Shown: positions 1 to 12,180, counted from the first letter of the stretch. The stretch: DNA of 64,000 nucleotides from Mangrovicoccus sp. HB161399 (GCF_013184745.1 NZ_JAATVU010000015.1:56137-120136), one strand, 5' to 3'. Notes: generated from the letters alone by a model not told the origin. Numbers and translations are program-made.

Positions 1-1395
<1,395 letters not shown>

Positions 1396-1399
<4 letters not shown>

Positions 1400-2760
1400 G
1401 CCGAGACCTCCAGCACATTGGCGGCGGTGCCTTGATCCTCGTGGAAATAGCGGATCAGCATGTTGGCGGCGGCCTTCAGCCGGTAGTCGGCGGAGGCGCG
1501 CATGTCGGAGAGCGGCGTGAAGTCCTCGGCCATCTTCGCTGCCGCGGCGGTCACGGTTTCCAGCGTCCAGGGCCGGCCCAGCAGGGCGGCCTCGACGGCG
1601 GCGGCGCGCTTCGGAATGCCCGCCATGCCGCCGAATGCGATGCGGGCTGCCGTCACGGCGCCGTCCTCCACGGTGACCGAGAGCGCCCCCATGACGGCCG
1701 AGATGTCCTGGTCGAAGCGCTTCGACAGCTTGTAGCATTTCAGCCGGTCTGGCTGGCGCGGGAGGCTGACCGCCTCGACGAATTCGCCGGGCTTCCGGTC
1801 CTGCCTGCCGTAATCCAGGAAGAAGGATTCCAGCGGGATCGCGCGGCGGTCCGCCCCGCAGCGCAGGTGCAGCGTGGCGCCGAGCGCGATCAGCGCGGGC
1901 GGGCTGTCGCCGATCGGCGAGCCGTTGGCGATGTTGCCGCCGACCGTCGCGGCGTTCCGCACCTGCGTGGAGCCGTAGCGGCGGATCATCTCGGCCAGCC
2001 CCGGGTGATGGCCCGCGATGAAGGCGCCGAATTCGCTGACGGTCGTCATGGCGCCGATGCGGATCGCTTCGTCGGTGACGGCGATTCCGGCGAGTTCGGG
2101 GATGCGGTTGAGGAAGGCGACCGGGCCGATCTTGCGGAACTGCTTGGTAATCCACAGGCCGACATCGGTCGCGCCCGCAACCAGCGTGGCGTCCGGGTTG
2201 GCGAGGTACCACTCCGCCAGCGCATCCGCCGTCACCGGCATGTCCGACTCCGGCGCGCCCAGAACGGCAAGGTCCTCGGCCATCCAGTCCGGCACAGGCT
2301 CGGACGCGGCGGCCTCGGCGGCGCGGACGATCGGCGCGTAGCCGGTGCAGCGGCAGAGATTGCCCGCCAGCTTGTCGTTGAAATCCGTCGCGCCGGCCGC
2401 GTGCGCCGCCGCCATCGAGGCGATGAAGCCCGGCGTGCAGAAGCCGCATTGCGAGCCGTGCAGATCCACCATCGCCTGCTGCACCGGGTGGAGCTGTCCG
2501 TCCGGCCCGGCGATGCCCTCGACCGTGCGCACGGCGCGGCCATGGAGCTGCGGCAGGAAGAGGATGCAGGCGTTCAGCGCGCGCGGTCCCCCGCCGTCGG
2601 TCACCACAACGGTGCAGGCGCCGCAATCGCCCTCGTTGCAGCCCTCCTTGGTGCCTGTCAGCCCGCGGGAGTCGCGCAGCCAGTCCAGCAATGTCGTCGT
2701 GGGGTCGATGCCGTCGAGGCGCACGATCTCTCCGTTCAGGAGAAACGAGACGTCGGCCAT
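1396..2760 (-). CDS. xdhA: Xanthine dehydrogenase small subunit (2Fe-2S and FAD domains)
   Basis: Small subunit of xanthine dehydrogenase, 454 residues, full length for the bacterial XdhA form. It passes electrons from the molybdenum site of XdhB through two [2Fe-2S] clusters to FAD and then NAD. The first cluster ligands are in CNEGDCGAC (C41, C46, C49) with C64; the second cluster is C105/C108 (QCGFCTPG) with C136/C138 (CRCTGY). The FAD-binding domain carries the [17 protein letters not shown] region around residues 260-280. It is first in the operon and overlaps xdhB by 4 nt. The 205 nt upstream (2761-2965) hold no gene and presumably the promoter. Confidence 0.95.
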
Positions 2761-2965
2761 GGTCGTCCTGTTGCCGCTTTCTCTGCGTGAGGACCCTGGA
2801 ACGATCGGGTCCGTGCCGTCCCGGCCCGATGCGGCGGAAAGCCGGGGCGGCGAAAATGTCCGGACCCCAGCTTCTCCGAATTCCGGCCCAATGCAAGCGG
2901 GCGGGCCGGAAGCGTTGCACTTTTCCGGGCGAATGCCTCTCTTTTCGGCAACTCGCCCCGGCGGC

Positions 2966-4108
2966 TCAGATCTCGACCCGGCCCATCGGCAGGATCAGCC
3001 TGTGGCGCAGCCCGTCCTCGTGCCATTCGGTCTCCATCGTGCCGCGGAAATGGCCGCGCACGGTCATGTCGACGAGCCGCGAGCCGAAGCCGGTGGCGGT
3101 GGGCTTTTCCAGCGGCGGGCTGCCGGTCTCGGTCCAGTCGAGCACCAGCCGCTCGCCCTCGTTCGCCCAGGTGACGGCCAGCCGCCCCTCGGCCACCGAG
3201 AGCGCGCCGTATTTCGCGGCATTGGTGGCGAATTCATGCAGCACCAGTGCAAGGTTGGTCGCGCCGCCCGCACCCAGCGACAGGGTCGGGCCGGTGACGG
3301 TGACATGGTCGTCCTGGCGCATCAGGTGCGGTTCCAGCAGCGTCACCACCAGCGCCTGCAGCGAGACATCGGCGCGGCCTTCGGCCTCCTGCGTCACCAC
3401 CGGGCGGATCAGGTCATGGGCGCGCGCCAGGGCGTTGATCCGGCCGCGCAGGGTCTGGGACATCTCGGCGGGGGTCTCGGCGCTGCGGGCGGTCATGCCG
3501 ATCATGCCGGAGACAACCGAGAACAGGTTCTTCACCCGGTGGTTCAGCTCGCCGACCAGCAGCTGGCGCTGGGCAACTTCCTGGCGCAGGCGGATCTCGC
3601 TCTCGATGATGGCGCAGATGTCCTCCAGCACCTTCAGCTCGCGCTCGGTCCAGTTGCGCGGTTCGCTGTCGATGGCGCAGAAGGAGCCCAGCACCTGGCC
3701 GTCCGGCCCGTGGATCGGCAGGCCCAGATAGGCGACGACGCTGAGATCGGCGACCGCGCCGTTCGTCACCAGGAGCGGATGGTTGCGTGCGTCTTCCACG
3801 GCCAGCGGCCGGTCGGAGGTGACGACATACTGGCAGAAGCTGTGCGACAGCGGCGTCTCGCGCATGCAGGCGACCGGTTCGGGCAGGCCGACCTGCGCCT
3901 TGAAGAACTGGCGGCGGTCATCGACCAGGGAAATCAGACCGACCGGCACGCCGAGCACCTCGGTCGCGATCCGGACGGCCCGGTCGAAGGCCTCCTCGGG
4001 CAGCGTGTCCAGAAGCGCGGTGCGCTCCAGCGCGGCAAGACGGTCGGGATCGGCGAGGCGTTCCTGGTGATCCGCGGGAACGACCGGCGGAAAGCGGTGT
4101 TTTGGCAC
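2966..4108 (-). CDS. GAF-domain sensor histidine kinase of the HWE family
   Basis: A 380-residue soluble sensor kinase. An N-terminal GAF-like sensory domain covers about residues 25-175. It is followed by an HWE-type dimerisation/phosphoacceptor helix with the phosphorylatable histidine in GELNHRVKN (H190) and an ATPase domain with the N box [14 protein letters not shown] (H291, N296), the diagnostic WTE triplet (W325-E327) and a glycine loop at G340-G342. HWE kinases are common in alphaproteobacteria and often feed the PhyR general stress response or act in light/redox signalling. No response regulator lies beside it, so its partner is unknown. No membrane segment or signal peptide is seen, so it should be cytoplasmic. 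It is transcribed away from dnaE. Confidence 0.88.
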   Translation of the reverse strand: MPKHRFPPVVPADHQERLADPDRLAALERTALLDTLPEEAFDRAVRIATEVLGVPVGLISLVDDRRQFFKAQVGLPEPVACMRETPLSHSFCQYVVTSDRPLAVEDARNHPLLVTNGAVADLSVVAYLGLPIHGPDGQVLGSFCAIDSEPRNWTERELKVLEDICAIIESEIRLRQEVAQRQLLVGELNHRVKNLFSVVSGMIGMTARSAETPAEMSQTLRGRINALARAHDLIRPVVTQEAEGRADVSLQALVVTLLEPHLMRQDDHVTVTGPTLSLGAGGATNLALVLHEFATNAAKYGALSVAEGRLAVTWANEGERLVLDWTETGSPPLEKPTATGFGSRLVDMTVRGHFRGTMETEWHEDGLRHRLILPMGRVEI

Positions 4109-4315
4109 GCGTGTCTTGCTCCGGAGGGCCGCGTCGGGCCCAAATACTTGAAACCGACAGCTCTATAGACTGGGGCCGGCCCCGAGGGAAAGCGGTAAAA
4201 GGTCTTTGCGGGGTGCCCGGCGGGCCTCCGCCGGCCGGCGCGGCGGCTCCGCTGCGGGTCCCGGCGGCGGCCTCGGGACTTCCCCCCGCTGCCCGCAGGG
4301 CGTAGCTTCGGAGGC

Positions 4316-7300
4316 ATGAGCAGTGCCCCCCGATTCATCCATCTCCGCCTCCATACCGAATACTCGCTTCTCGAGGGCGCCATGCGCACCAAGAAGCTGC
4401 CCGACCAGATCGCCGCGATGGACATGCCCGCCGTCGCGGTGACCGACACGAACAACATGTTCGCCGCGCTGGAATTCTCGGTAACGGCGGCCAAGGCAGG
4501 GGTCCAGCCGATCATCGGCTGCCAGGTGTCGGTGCAGTACGCGCCGCCGGTGCCGGGAGAGAAGGTGCTGCCGCCCGCGCCGGTGGTGCTGCTGGCGCAG
4601 GACGAGACCGGCTACGGCAACCTGATGAAGCTGAACTCCGCGCTCTATCTCGCCCGTCCCGGCGAGGAGCCGCATGTCACGCCCGAGGAACTGGCCGCGC
4701 ATTCGGACGGGCTGATCTGCCTCTCGGGCGGGCCGGACGGGCCGGTGGGGCGGCTGCTGCAGGCGGGGCACCGCCCGAAGGCAGAGGCATTCCTGAGCTT
4801 CCTGGCGCGCAGCTATCCCGACCGGCTCTATGTCGAGCTGCAGCGCCATCCCGGCGAGGATGGCCAGCCCGAGCCGGAGCGGCTGACCGAACGCGGCCAT
4901 GTCGAGATGGCCTATGCGATGGGCCTGCCGCTGGTCGCGACCAACGACGTCTACTTCCCGAAACCGGCAATGTACGAGGCGCATGACGCTCTGATCTGCA
5001 TTTCCGAGGGCGCCTATGTCGACCAGTCCCAGCCGCGCCGCCGCCTGACGCCGCAGCACTACCTGAAATCGCCCGCCGAGATGGCCGCGCTCTTTGCCGA
5101 CCTGCCCGAAGCGGTGGAGAATACGGTGGAGATCGCGCGCCGCTGCGCCTTCGCCGCCTATACCCGCGCGCCGATCCTGCCGAAATTCGCCGATGACGAG
5201 GTGGAGGAGCTGCGCCGCCAGGCCAGGCAGGGGCTGGAGGACCGGCTTGCCGTCATTCCGCACGCGGTCAGCGTCGAGGAGTACCAGAAGCGGCTGGATT
5301 TCGAGCTGGGCATCATCGAGGGCATGGGGTTCCCCGGCTACTTCCTGATCGTGGCGGACTTCATCAAATGGGCCAAGGACCATGACATCCCGGTCGGGCC
5401 GGGCCGGGGCTCGGGCGCGGGCTCGCTGGTCGCCTATGCGCTGACCATCACCGACCTCGACCCGCTGCGCTACAGCTTGCTCTTCGAGCGGTTCCTCAAC
5501 CCCGAGCGGGTGTCCATGCCCGACTTCGACATCGACTTCTGCATGGACCGCCGCGAAGAGGTGATCCGCTACGTGCAGGAGAAATACGGCCGCGACAAGG
5601 TCGGCCAGATCATCACCTTCGGCGCGCTGCTGTCCAAGGCGGCGGTGCGCGATGTCGGGCGGGTGCTGCAGATGCCCTTCGGCCAGGTCGACCGGCTGTC
5701 GAAGATGATCCCGGTGGAAGGGGTGAAGCCGGTTTCCATCGAGCAGGCGCTGAAGGACGAGCCGCGGCTGGCCGAGGCGGCGAAGGCGGAGGAAGTCGTC
5801 GGACGGCTGCTGACCTACGGCCAGCAGGTGGAGGGGCTGCTCAGGAACGCCTCCACCCACGCGGCGGGCGTGGTGATCGGCGACCGGCCGCTGGATGCGC
5901 TGGTGCCGCTCTACCAGGATCCGCGCTCGGACATGCCGGCGACCCAGTTCAACATGAAATGGGTGGAGCAGGCCGGGCTGGTGAAGTTCGACTTCCTCGG
6001 CCTGAAGACCCTGACCGTGATTCAGAATGCCATCGACCTGATCGAGGGGCAGGGGCGCACGCTGCATGTCGCCGCCGACGGCACGCCGCTCTACCAGCCC
6101 GAGCCCGGCACCGAAGGCCAGATCAACGCCATTCCGCTGGACGATGCCAGGACCTACCGGCTCTATGCCGATGCCAAGACGGTGGCGGTGTTCCAGGTGG
6201 AAAGCTCGGGCATGATGGATGCGCTGCGGCGCATGAAGCCCACCTGCATCGAGGACATCGTCGCGCTGGTGGCGCTCTACCGGCCCGGCCCGATGGAGAA
6301 CATCCCGGTCTATTGCGAGGTCAAGAACGGCCTGCGCGAGATCACCTCGATCCACCCGCTGATCGACCACATCCTCGCCGAGACCCAGGGCATCATCGTC
6401 TACCAGGAACAGGTGATGCAGATCGCCCAGGAGATGGCGGGCTACTCGCTCGGCGGCGCCGACCTGCTGCGCCGGGCGATGGGCAAGAAGATCAAGGAGG
6501 CGATGGACGCCGAGCGGCCGAAATTCGAGTCCGGCGCCGCCAAGAACGGCGTCGACAAGAAGAAGGCCACCGAGGTCTTCGACCTTCTCGAGAAATTCGC
6601 CAATTACGGCTTCAACAAGTCCCACGCCGCCGCCTATGCGGTGGTTTCCTACCAGACCGCCTGGCTGAAGGCGAACCACCCGGTGGAGTTCATGGCCGGC
6701 GTGATGAACTGCGATATCCACCTGACCGACAAGCTGTCGGTCTATGCCGAGGAGGCGCGGCGGCGGCTGGAGATCGAGATCGTCCCGCCCTGCGTCAACC
6801 GCTCGGCCGAGACCTTCGCGGTGGAAGACGGCAGGATCATCTACGGTCTCGGCGCGCTGAAGAATGTCGGCCTCGAGGCGATGCGGCTGATCACCAGGGC
6901 CCGCGGCGACCGTCCCTTCGCCACGCTGTTCGACTTCGCCCGCCGCGTGGACATGAAGCATATCGGCAAGCGGCCGCTGGAAATGCTGGCCCGCGCTGGC
7001 GCCTTCGACCAGCTCGACCGCAACCGCCACCGGGTCTTCGCCGCGCTCGACGCGCTGGTCGCCTATTCCGCCGCCATCCACGAGCAGCGCGCCTCCAGCC
7101 AGGTGTCGCTCTTCGGCGAGGCGGGCGACGACCTGCCCGAGCCGCGCTTGCGCGACCTGTCGGACTGGCTGCCGACCGAGCGGCTGGGCGAGGAGCACAA
7201 GGCGATCGGCTTCTACCTCTCGGGCCATCCGCTCGACGACTACATGGCGCCGCTGAAGCGCCAGAAGGTGCAGACCCTGACCGAGGTGGCGGCGCTCGCC

Positions 7301-7834
7301 CGCCGAGACGGCAAGATCATCGCCAAGCTGGCCGGCGCGGTCTCGGCCCGGCAGGAACGGAAATCGAGCCGCGGCAACCGCTTCGCCTTCGTGCAGCTGT
7401 CGGACCCGACCGGGCTCTACGAGGTGACGGTCTTCTCCGATACGCTGGAACAGTGCCGCGACCTCCTGGAGCCGGGCCAGAACGTCGTGCTGACGGTGGA
7501 GGCGGAAAGCGATTCCGACCAGCTGAAGCTGCTCTGCCGCTCGGTGACGCCGGTCGATGACGTGGCGGCGCAGGCGGGTCCGGTGGGGATGCGGGTGACG
7601 CTCGATGCCGAGGCCGAGCCGGGCGGTCCCGCGGCGATGATCGCCGATCTGCTGCAGCGCGCGACCGAGGAGGCGCGCCGCCAGCGCCGGGCGCCGGTGC
7701 AGCTGCTGCTCCGGATGCACCGCGAGGGCTTCCAGGGCGACGGCGTGGTCGAGCTTGGCCAGTTCGTGGTCACGCCGCAGATCAAGGGGGCGGTGAAGTC
7801 GCTGCCCGGCGTGGAGCTTGTCGAGGACTTGTGA
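4316..7834 (+). CDS. dnaE: DNA polymerase III subunit alpha
   Basis: Catalytic subunit of the replicative DNA polymerase, 1172 residues, the usual length for DnaE1. The N-terminal PHP domain begins with HLRLHTEYSLLEG (residues 9-21). The polymerase active site shows PDFDIDF near residue 400 and FDFLGLK near residue 557, supplying the catalytic aspartates. Helix-hairpin-helix and OB-fold regions fill the C-terminal third (NRFAFVQLSD near 1020). It is followed by an unrelated exported protein gene and preceded by about 200 nt without a gene. The start at 4316 fits the conserved N-terminus. A long open frame on the opposite strand is a codon-bias shadow. Confidence 0.98.
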   Translation: MSSAPRFIHLRLHTEYSLLEGAMRTKKLPDQIAAMDMPAVAVTDTNNMFAALEFSVTAAKAGVQPIIGCQVSVQYAPPVPGEKVLPPAPVVLLAQDETGYGNLMKLNSALYLARPGEEPHVTPEELAAHSDGLICLSGGPDGPVGRLLQAGHRPKAEAFLSFLARSYPDRLYVELQRHPGEDGQPEPERLTERGHVEMAYAMGLPLVATNDVYFPKPAMYEAHDALICISEGAYVDQSQPRRRLTPQHYLKSPAEMAALFADLPEAVENTVEIARRCAFAAYTRAPILPKFADDEVEELRRQARQGLEDRLAVIPHAVSVEEYQKRLDFELGIIEGMGFPGYFLIVADFIKWAKDHDIPVGPGRGSGAGSLVAYALTITDLDPLRYSLLFERFLNPERVSMPDFDIDFCMDRREEVIRYVQEKYGRDKVGQIITFGALLSKAAVRDVGRVLQMPFGQVDRLSKMIPVEGVKPVSIEQALKDEPRLAEAAKAEEVVGRLLTYGQQVEGLLRNASTHAAGVVIGDRPLDALVPLYQDPRSDMPATQFNMKWVEQAGLVKFDFLGLKTLTVIQNAIDLIEGQGRTLHVAADGTPLYQPEPGTEGQINAIPLDDARTYRLYADAKTVAVFQVESSGMMDALRRMKPTCIEDIVALVALYRPGPMENIPVYCEVKNGLREITSIHPLIDHILAETQGIIVYQEQVMQIAQEMAGYSLGGADLLRRAMGKKIKEAMDAERPKFESGAAKNGVDKKKATEVFDLLEKFANYGFNKSHAAAYAVVSYQTAWLKANHPVEFMAGVMNCDIHLTDKLSVYAEEARRRLEIEIVPPCVNRSAETFAVEDGRIIYGLGALKNVGLEAMRLITRARGDRPFATLFDFARRVDMKHIGKRPLEMLARAGAFDQLDRNRHRVFAALDALVAYSAAIHEQRASSQVSLFGEAGDDLPEPRLRDLSDWLPTERLGEEHKAIGFYLSGHPLDDYMAPLKRQKVQTLTEVAALARRDGKIIAKLAGAVSARQERKSSRGNRFAFVQLSDPTGLYEVTVFSDTLEQCRDLLEPGQNVVLTVEAESDSDQLKLLCRSVTPVDDVAAQAGPVGMRVTLDAEAEPGGPAAMIADLLQRATEEARRQRRAPVQLLLRMHREGFQGDGVVELGQFVVTPQIKGAVKSLPGVELVEDL

Positions 7835-7958
7835 CGCGCGCCAGTTGACTCAAGTTGCGCGGATTTCGGCATCCGGGCCGGATTTGCGCAAACCGGACCT
7901 TAAAGCCTGCCGGCTAGACAGCGCCCCGTGTGGGGGCTTCTCCTGTTGGAGGGGCGGA

Positions 7959-8588
7959 ATGAACAGACGTGACATGCTTTGCGGCGGGGCTGCCGCGGCT
8001 ATCGCAATGGCGCCCGGCATCCTCCGGGCAGGGGCTGCGCATGGATGCTACCGTGCGGAGGCCAACAAGGTGCGCTGCCAGGTGGGCTTCCCGGACGCGC
8101 CCTACATCGAACCGCAGGAATGCCGGGCGGATTGCTGGGCGAATTGCCTTGCCTACATGCTGCGCGGCTTCGGCGCCAAGATTTCGGTCGGCTCCGTGCT
8201 CTGGCGCATGGAGCAGGAAGGCGCCTGCCGCAACGGCGACGACGAGGCGCAGCTGATGGCGGCCTCGGGCAAGTGGATCGACGATACCGGCCGGACCTTC
8301 TGGGTCTCGGCGCGGCGCCTGCAGGACATCCGCCACGGCACCTTCTCTACCGAGGAGTTCCAGCCGCTGGTCAACGCGCTGTCGGCCCGCCCGCTGATCG
8401 CCGGCAGTCCCGGCCATTCCATGGTGCTGACCGAGATGGCCTATGTCGACGCGCCGATGGTGATGATGCGCCAGGAGGAGCTGACCTTCCGCGATCCCTG
8501 GACCGGGACCTCGAACCTGCGCCGCCTGGCCTACGAGGAGACGCCCGAGCGCATGTTCGCCATCGACATCCGCATCCGCCGGATGTAA
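7959..8588 (+). CDS. Exported papain-like cysteine protease (C39/AvrRpt2-like fold)
   Basis: A 209-residue protein with an N-terminal export signal (MNRRDMLCGGAAAAIAMAPG; Tat-like start, but RR-D-M rather than the full SRRxFLK, so Sec or Tat is open). The mature part shows a papain-like catalytic arrangement: Q53 as oxyanion residue, C59 in the DCWANCLAYML helix, H153 in SPGHSMVLTE and D179 in FRDPWTG. This order matches bacterial papain-like (AvrRpt2/C39-like) cysteine proteases; the activity is inferred from the residues. The start at 7959 is preferred because GGAGG lies just upstream (7948-7952); a longer in-frame extension begins inside dnaE and lacks a signal peptide. Substrate unknown. 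Four further cysteines (C30, C40, C55, C63) could form disulfides in the periplasm. Confidence 0.72.
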   Translation: MNRRDMLCGGAAAAIAMAPGILRAGAAHGCYRAEANKVRCQVGFPDAPYIEPQECRADCWANCLAYMLRGFGAKISVGSVLWRMEQEGACRNGDDEAQLMAASGKWIDDTGRTFWVSARRLQDIRHGTFSTEEFQPLVNALSARPLIAGSPGHSMVLTEMAYVDAPMVMMRQEELTFRDPWTGTSNLRRLAYEETPERMFAIDIRIRRM

Positions 8589-8610
8589 CCGCGCCGCCCG
8601 TTGCCGCCGC

Positions 8611-8814
8611 TCACCAGTGCGGCGGGCGCTGGTCCGCCAGCGGAATCGAGTCCGACGCATCCGCCTCGCGCGCGGCCTCGCGTTCGGCCAGCATGCCGAC
8701 CAGCCGGGACATCCGGTCGATCTCCTTGCCGCGCCGCGCGACCTCGTCGGACAGATCGGCCACCATCCGCTCCAGATGGGCGATCTTCTCTTCCAGTGCC
8801 TGCGTGTCGCTCAT
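8611..8814 (-). CDS. slyX: SlyX family protein
   Basis: A 67-residue protein with a predicted N-terminal coiled coil (heptad-rich, about residues 5-45) and the C-terminal PPHW ending, close to the PPHY ending of SlyX proteins. The biochemical role of SlyX is not established. It sits convergent to the protease gene and divergent from hisS, with an 83-nt gap to the hisS start that should hold both promoters. Confidence 0.85.
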   Translation of the reverse strand: MSDTQALEEKIAHLERMVADLSDEVARRGKEIDRMSRLVGMLAEREAAREADASDSIPLADQRPPHW

Positions 8815-8897
8815 AGCTGTCTCCGTGTCCCGGGCGCGCCTTGCCCCTCACGCCCCCTTGGGCTAGAGCGGCGCGCGAGACAAGGGTGAGGTGCGTC

Positions 8898-10376
8898 ATG
8901 GCTGCCAAGCAAAAGAAAGCTCCCCGGCCGAAGGCCGAGACCCCCAAGGGCTTCCGCGACTATTTCGGTGCGGACGTGGCCGAGCGCAAGGCCATGCTCG
9001 ACAAGATTGCCGGAGTGTACCATCTCTACGGCTTCGAGGCACTGGAAAGCTCGGCCGTCGAGACCGTCGAGGCGCTGGGCAAGTTCCTCCCCGACGTGGA
9101 CCGGCCGAACGAGGGCGTCTTTGCCTGGCAGGAGGAGGACTCGGGCTGGGTGGCACTGCGCTACGACCTGACCGCGCCGCTCGCGCGGGTCTATGCCCAG
9201 CACCGCAACGACCTGCCGACGCCCTACCGCCGCTATGCGATGGGGCCGGTCTGGCGCAACGAGAAGCCGGGGCCGGGCCGCTTCCGCCAGTTCTACCAGT
9301 GCGATGCCGATACCGTGGGCGCGCCGACCGTCGCCGCGGATGCCGAAATCTGCGCGATGCTCTCGGACGTGCTAGAGGTCGTCGGCATTCCGCGCGGCGA
9401 CTACCAGGTGCGGGTCAACAACCGCAAGGTCCTGAACGGCGTGCTGGAGACGATGGGGCTGGCCGATGACGCGCAGCGCGATGCGGTCCTGCGGACCATC
9501 GACAAGTTCGACAAGGTCGGCGAAGCGGGCGTGCGCGAGCTGCTGGGCAAGGGCCGCCTCGACGCCTCGGGCGCCTATATCGACGGCGTCGGCCTGTCCG
9601 ACGGCCAGGCAGCGCCGGTGCTGGCCTTCCTGACCTCGAAGGGCGCGGATGCCACCAAGACGCTGCAGAACCTGCGCGACGCGATCGGCGCGTCGCAGAT
9701 CGGCGCCGAGGGTGTCGGCGAGCTGGAGACCATGGCCGAGCTTCTCGGCGCTCAGGGCTATGGCAGCGACCGGATCGAGATCGATCCTTCGGTGGTGCGC
9801 GGCCTCGGCTATTACACCGGCCCGGTCTTCGAGGCCGAGCTGACCTTCGAGATCCTCGACGAGAAGGGCCGTCCGCGCCAGTTCGGCTCGGTCTCGGGCG
9901 GCGGGCGCTATGACGATCTGGTCAAGCGCTTCACCGGCCAGGAAGTCCCGGCGACCGGCGTGTCCATCGGCGTCGACCGGCTGCTGGCGGCACTGCGCGC
10001 CAAGGGCCGTATGGGCGGCGACACGACGGGCCCGGTGATCGTCACCGTGATGGACCGCGACCGCATGGGCGCCTACCAGGAGATGGTCGCCGAGCTGCGC
10101 AACGCGGGCATCCGCGCCGAGGTCTATCTGGGCAACCCGAAGAACTTCGGCAACCAGCTGAAATACGCGGACAAGCGCAATTCGCCGGTCGCCGTCATCC
10201 AGGGCTCGGACGAGGCCGACCGGGGCGTGGTGCAGATCAAGGACCTGATCTTGGGTGCCAAGATCGCGCAGGAAGCCAGCCTCGAGGAATGGAAGTCCCA
10301 GCCCGCGCAGTTCGAGATCCAGCGCAGCGACCTGGTGGCGGAGGTCCGCAAGATCCTCGGAGGCGGCAATGCCTGA
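8898..10376 (+). CDS. hisS: Histidine--tRNA ligase
   Basis: Class II aminoacyl-tRNA synthetase charging tRNA-His, 492 residues from the ATG at 8898, which has a GTGAGG ribosome site just upstream. Class II motif 2 is visible ([14 protein letters not shown]), as are the histidine-binding [12 protein letters not shown] segment, motif 3 ([13 protein letters not shown]) and a C-terminal anticodon-binding domain. The lysine-rich start ([22 protein letters not shown]) and about 490-residue length are typical of the alphaproteobacterial type rather than the shorter E. coli enzyme. Its stop overlaps the hisZ start by 8 nt, so the two are probably translationally coupled. Confidence 0.96.
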   Translation: MAAKQKKAPRPKAETPKGFRDYFGADVAERKAMLDKIAGVYHLYGFEALESSAVETVEALGKFLPDVDRPNEGVFAWQEEDSGWVALRYDLTAPLARVYAQHRNDLPTPYRRYAMGPVWRNEKPGPGRFRQFYQCDADTVGAPTVAADAEICAMLSDVLEVVGIPRGDYQVRVNNRKVLNGVLETMGLADDAQRDAVLRTIDKFDKVGEAGVRELLGKGRLDASGAYIDGVGLSDGQAAPVLAFLTSKGADATKTLQNLRDAIGASQIGAEGVGELETMAELLGAQGYGSDRIEIDPSVVRGLGYYTGPVFEAELTFEILDEKGRPRQFGSVSGGGRYDDLVKRFTGQEVPATGVSIGVDRLLAALRAKGRMGGDTTGPVIVTVMDRDRMGAYQEMVAELRNAGIRAEVYLGNPKNFGNQLKYADKRNSPVAVIQGSDEADRGVVQIKDLILGAKIAQEASLEEWKSQPAQFEIQRSDLVAEVRKILGGGNA

Positions 10377-11472
10377 CCGCGCGGCGATCCGCGACGAGGC
10401 GCACCGGCTGCGCCGCGCCTTCGAGGCCGCAGGCGCGGAGCCCTTCGAGGGCGCGATCCTGCAGCCGGCCGACACGCTTCTGGACCTCTATGGCGAGGAT
10501 ATCCGCGGCCGCGCCTATGTCACCGCCGATCCTCTGCGCGGCGAGCAGATGCTGCGCCCGGATTTCACGGTTTCCGTCGTGCAGGCGCACATGGAGAGCG
10601 GCCGCGGGGAAGGGCGCTATGCCTATTCCGGCCTGATCTTCCGCCAGCAGGAGGAAAATCCGGAGCGTCCGTCTGAATACTTCCAGACCGGCCTGGAGAT
10701 CTTCGGCGGCGACCCAGCCGAGGCCGATGCCGAGGCTTTCGCGATGATCCGTGACCAGCTCGACGGGCTGCCGGTGCGGGCGATCACCGGCGATATAGGC
10801 GTGCTGATCGCTGCCGTGGACGGGCTGGAGACCTCGGATATCCGCAAGGCGGCGCTGCGCCGCCACCTGTGGCGGCCCGAGCGGTTCAAGGCGCTTCTGG
10901 CGCGCTACTCCTCGACCGAGGATCTGGCCAGGCTGCGCGGCGGCCTGCTGGCCAAGGTCAAGGCGGGCGAGGACGTGCTGGCCGAGGCGGGACCCGAAAT
11001 CGGCCTGCGCTCGCCCGCGGAGGTGATGGCGCGGCTCGGCCGTCTGGTCGCCGATGCCGAGGAGCCGCCGATCCCGGCGGAGCAGGTCGCGCTGCTCGAC
11101 CGCATCCTGCGCCTGCGCGGCGCGGCCTGGGCGATGGCGGCACCGCTGCGCGAGCTGGCGGGCGTCATCCCGAGCCTGGCCGAGGCGGCGACCCGCATGG
11201 AGGCGCGGCTGGCGGCGCTGGAGGCGCGCGGCATCGATCTCGACACGCTGGAATTCGAGGGCAGCTTCGGCCGCACCACTCTGGAATACTATGACGGCTT
11301 CGTCTTCGGCTTCCTCGTCGACGGGCAGAGCCGGGACAACTGGCCCCCGGTCGCGTCCGGCGGGCGCTATGACGAGATGACCCGCGTGCTGGGCAATGGC
11401 CGCCCGGTGCCGGCCGTCGGCGGCGTGATCCGCCCCGAACAGGTCCTGAAGCTGAGGGAAGCCCAATGCTGA
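10369..11472 (+). CDS. hisZ: ATP phosphoribosyltransferase regulatory subunit
   Basis: HisZ is a catalytically inactive paralogue of histidyl-tRNA synthetase that associates with the short form of HisG and confers histidine feedback regulation on the first step of histidine synthesis. The 367-residue protein keeps the synthetase-like fold ([26 protein letters not shown] region near the C-terminus). The start at 10369 overlaps hisS by 8 nt and the end overlaps hisG by 7 nt. The hisS-hisZ-hisG order is characteristic of Rhodobacteraceae-type genomes and places tRNA-His charging and histidine synthesis in one transcript. Confidence 0.94.
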   Translation: MPDRAAIRDEAHRLRRAFEAAGAEPFEGAILQPADTLLDLYGEDIRGRAYVTADPLRGEQMLRPDFTVSVVQAHMESGRGEGRYAYSGLIFRQQEENPERPSEYFQTGLEIFGGDPAEADAEAFAMIRDQLDGLPVRAITGDIGVLIAAVDGLETSDIRKAALRRHLWRPERFKALLARYSSTEDLARLRGGLLAKVKAGEDVLAEAGPEIGLRSPAEVMARLGRLVADAEEPPIPAEQVALLDRILRLRGAAWAMAAPLRELAGVIPSLAEAATRMEARLAALEARGIDLDTLEFEGSFGRTTLEYYDGFVFGFLVDGQSRDNWPPVASGGRYDEMTRVLGNGRPVPAVGGVIRPEQVLKLREAQC

Positions 11473-12161
11473 AGCTCGGAGTGCCCTCCAAGGGCCGGCT
11501 GATGGAACAGACCTTCGAATGGTTCGCGGAGCGCGGCATCCAGCTGGCGCGCACCGGCTCGGACCGCGAATATGCCGGGGCTGTCACCGGGGTCGAGGGC
11601 GTCGAGCTGGTGCTGCTGTCCGCGGGCGAGATCCCGCGCGAACTGGCGGCAGGGCGCATCCATCTGGGCGTGACGGGCTCCGATCTGGTGCGCGAGAAGC
11701 TGGCGCGCTGGGACGCGACGGTCGAGAGCCTTGCGCTGATGGGCTTCGGCCATGCCGACCTGATCCTCGCCGTTCCGAAATTCTGGGTCGATGTGGAAAC
11801 GCTGTCGGATCTCGATGCAGCTGCCGCGGCCTTCCGGGCCGAGCATGGCCACCGGCTGCGGATCGCGACCAAGTACCACCGGCTGGTGCGCGACTACCTG
11901 CGCCAGCACGGCGTGGCCGATTACCAGCTGGTCGACAGCCAGGGCGCGACGGAGGGCACCGTCAAGAACGGCACGGCCGAGGCGATTGCCGACATCACCT
12001 CCACCGGCGAAACGCTCCGGGCAAACCACCTGAAGATCCTCGGCGAGGATCCCATCCATGCCAGCCAGGCGAACCTGTTCCGGTCGCTGACCGCGGACTG
12101 GGGCGAAGCCGAACTGGCGAGCCTCGCGCAGATCGACGGCATGGTGAAGGCGGCGGCCTGA
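11466..12161 (+). CDS. hisG: ATP phosphoribosyltransferase catalytic subunit, short form
   Basis: Catalyses ATP plus PRPP to phosphoribosyl-ATP, the committed step of histidine biosynthesis. It has 231 residues: the short HisG form, lacking the C-terminal allosteric domain and therefore needing HisZ, which is encoded immediately upstream. Visible features are the N-terminal [14 protein letters not shown] substrate loop and the PRPP-binding ADITSTGETLRAN segment (about residues 177-189). The start overlaps the hisZ stop (ATGCTGA). It ends only 19 nt before the convergent ABC permease gene. Confidence 0.96.
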   Translation: MLKLGVPSKGRLMEQTFEWFAERGIQLARTGSDREYAGAVTGVEGVELVLLSAGEIPRELAAGRIHLGVTGSDLVREKLARWDATVESLALMGFGHADLILAVPKFWVDVETLSDLDAAAAAFRAEHGHRLRIATKYHRLVRDYLRQHGVADYQLVDSQGATEGTVKNGTAEAIADITSTGETLRANHLKILGEDPIHASQANLFRSLTADWGEAELASLAQIDGMVKAAA

Positions 12162-12180
12162 GCCGCCTTCCATCTCGGCT

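Noticed and set aside
4148..4169. TTGAAA / TATAGA as a dnaE promoter
   Set aside because: The spacer is only 10 nt, too short for a sigma-70 promoter.
4163..7720. Long open frame on the minus strand opposite dnaE
   Set aside because: It has no recognisable domain and is a GC-rich codon-bias shadow of dnaE.
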